Shown here: piece after piece, positions 5,698-5,792 of the stretch | How positions within the stretch are numbered: the stretch's first letter is position 1 | Layout: each line of letters starts with the position of its first letter | Assembly (NCBI GenBank): GCA_013695905.1 | Contig: JACCZQ010000334.1 | Location: forward strand, 1 to 5,792 | Direction of reading: 5' to 3' | DNA from: Chthoniobacterales bacterium | GTDB lineage: Bacteria > Verrucomicrobiota > Verrucomicrobiia > Chthoniobacterales > UBA10450 | DNA: 5,792 nt | The notes under the pieces: model-generated | Told to the model about the DNA's origin: nothing | The model's database searches: none | Seen by the model: the letters and a program-made list of their open reading frames with translations, nothing else | Position numbers and translations under genes: made by a program

Positions 5698-5792
5698 ATG
5701 CAAACACCGCGCGAACGAAGAAGAGTCTGGTGGGCCGTCCTCGGGTCACTCGTCGTGCACGTGCTGGCGGCGCTCTCGCTGGCGGCTTTTCA
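5698..5792 (+). CDS. N-terminus of a TonB-like membrane-anchored protein (3' end outside window)
   Basis: Only 31 codons are visible. The start is a positively charged cytoplasmic segment (MQTPRERRRVWW) followed by one hydrophobic helix, SLVVHVLAALSLAAF, which runs to the window edge. The Ser17-x3-His21 spacing matches the S16/H20 pair in the transmembrane segment of E. coli TonB, which contacts ExbB-ExbD. A TonB-family energy transducer is therefore the best guess; TolA or an unrelated single-pass protein is possible. It begins 32 bases after the glycosylase stop on the same strand. TAGAAT (5663-5668) resembles a -10 box but has no good -35 partner, and no Shine-Dalgarno is seen. The rest of the gene is needed to confirm a proline-rich spacer and TonB C-terminal domain. 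Confidence 0.55.
   Translation, partial: MQTPRERRRVWWAVLGSLVVHVLAALSLAAF

Noticed and set aside
1..5792. A novel multi-gene defence or metabolic system
   Set aside because: All sizeable genes belong to known families with separate housekeeping roles; nothing in gene order or content indicates an undescribed system.

Overview
The window looks like ordinary chromosomal DNA from a GC-rich, Gram-negative-type bacterium. Verrucomicrobiota or a neighbouring PVC lineage is my best guess. The reasons are the plastid-like HisRS variant, an AspRS with the marks of the non-discriminating type, a small conserved-looking protein of a kind I associate with these genomes, and two intergenic palindromic repeats of a style common in large environmental genomes. 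The phylum call is inference from memory and was not computed.

Layout. Positions 1-797 hold the 3' part of hisS (histidyl-tRNA synthetase). A sigma70-like promoter overlaps the hisS stop and leads almost directly into a 70-aa protein of unknown function (831-1043). It is followed after 16 bases by aspS (1060-2832, GTG start, 590 aa). These three form a same-strand translation cluster: two class II tRNA synthetases with a small unknown protein between them. Positions 2833-3070 are a 238-base convergent intergenic region. It holds a nested palindromic element whose paired arms fill a four-way junction without unpaired bases (2850-2947), plus two or three smaller hairpins. The minus-strand gene at 3071-4642 is a 13-helix sodium:solute symporter (SSS/SLC5 family) of unknown substrate.

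The divergent gap between the symporter and the next plus-strand gene is largely one long imperfect inverted repeat (4671-4766). Its arms carry a CACGGAT-type unit at 10-11 base spacing, and its right end runs into the start codon of an OGG1-family 8-oxoguanine DNA glycosylase/AP lyase (4766-5665). After a further 32 bases the window ends inside the first 31 codons of a membrane-anchored protein with a TonB-like SxxxH transmembrane segment (5698 onward).

The genes serve translation (hisS, aspS), solute uptake (symporter), DNA repair (ogg) and probably outer-membrane energy transduction (TonB-like). Only the first cluster looks functionally linked. I see no defence system, CRISPR array, transposase, tRNA or rRNA gene. 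The most noteworthy items are the two structured repeats, the nearly leaderless promoter of the small gene, and lineage-type changes in recognition residues of HisRS, AspRS and the OGG1-like glycosylase.
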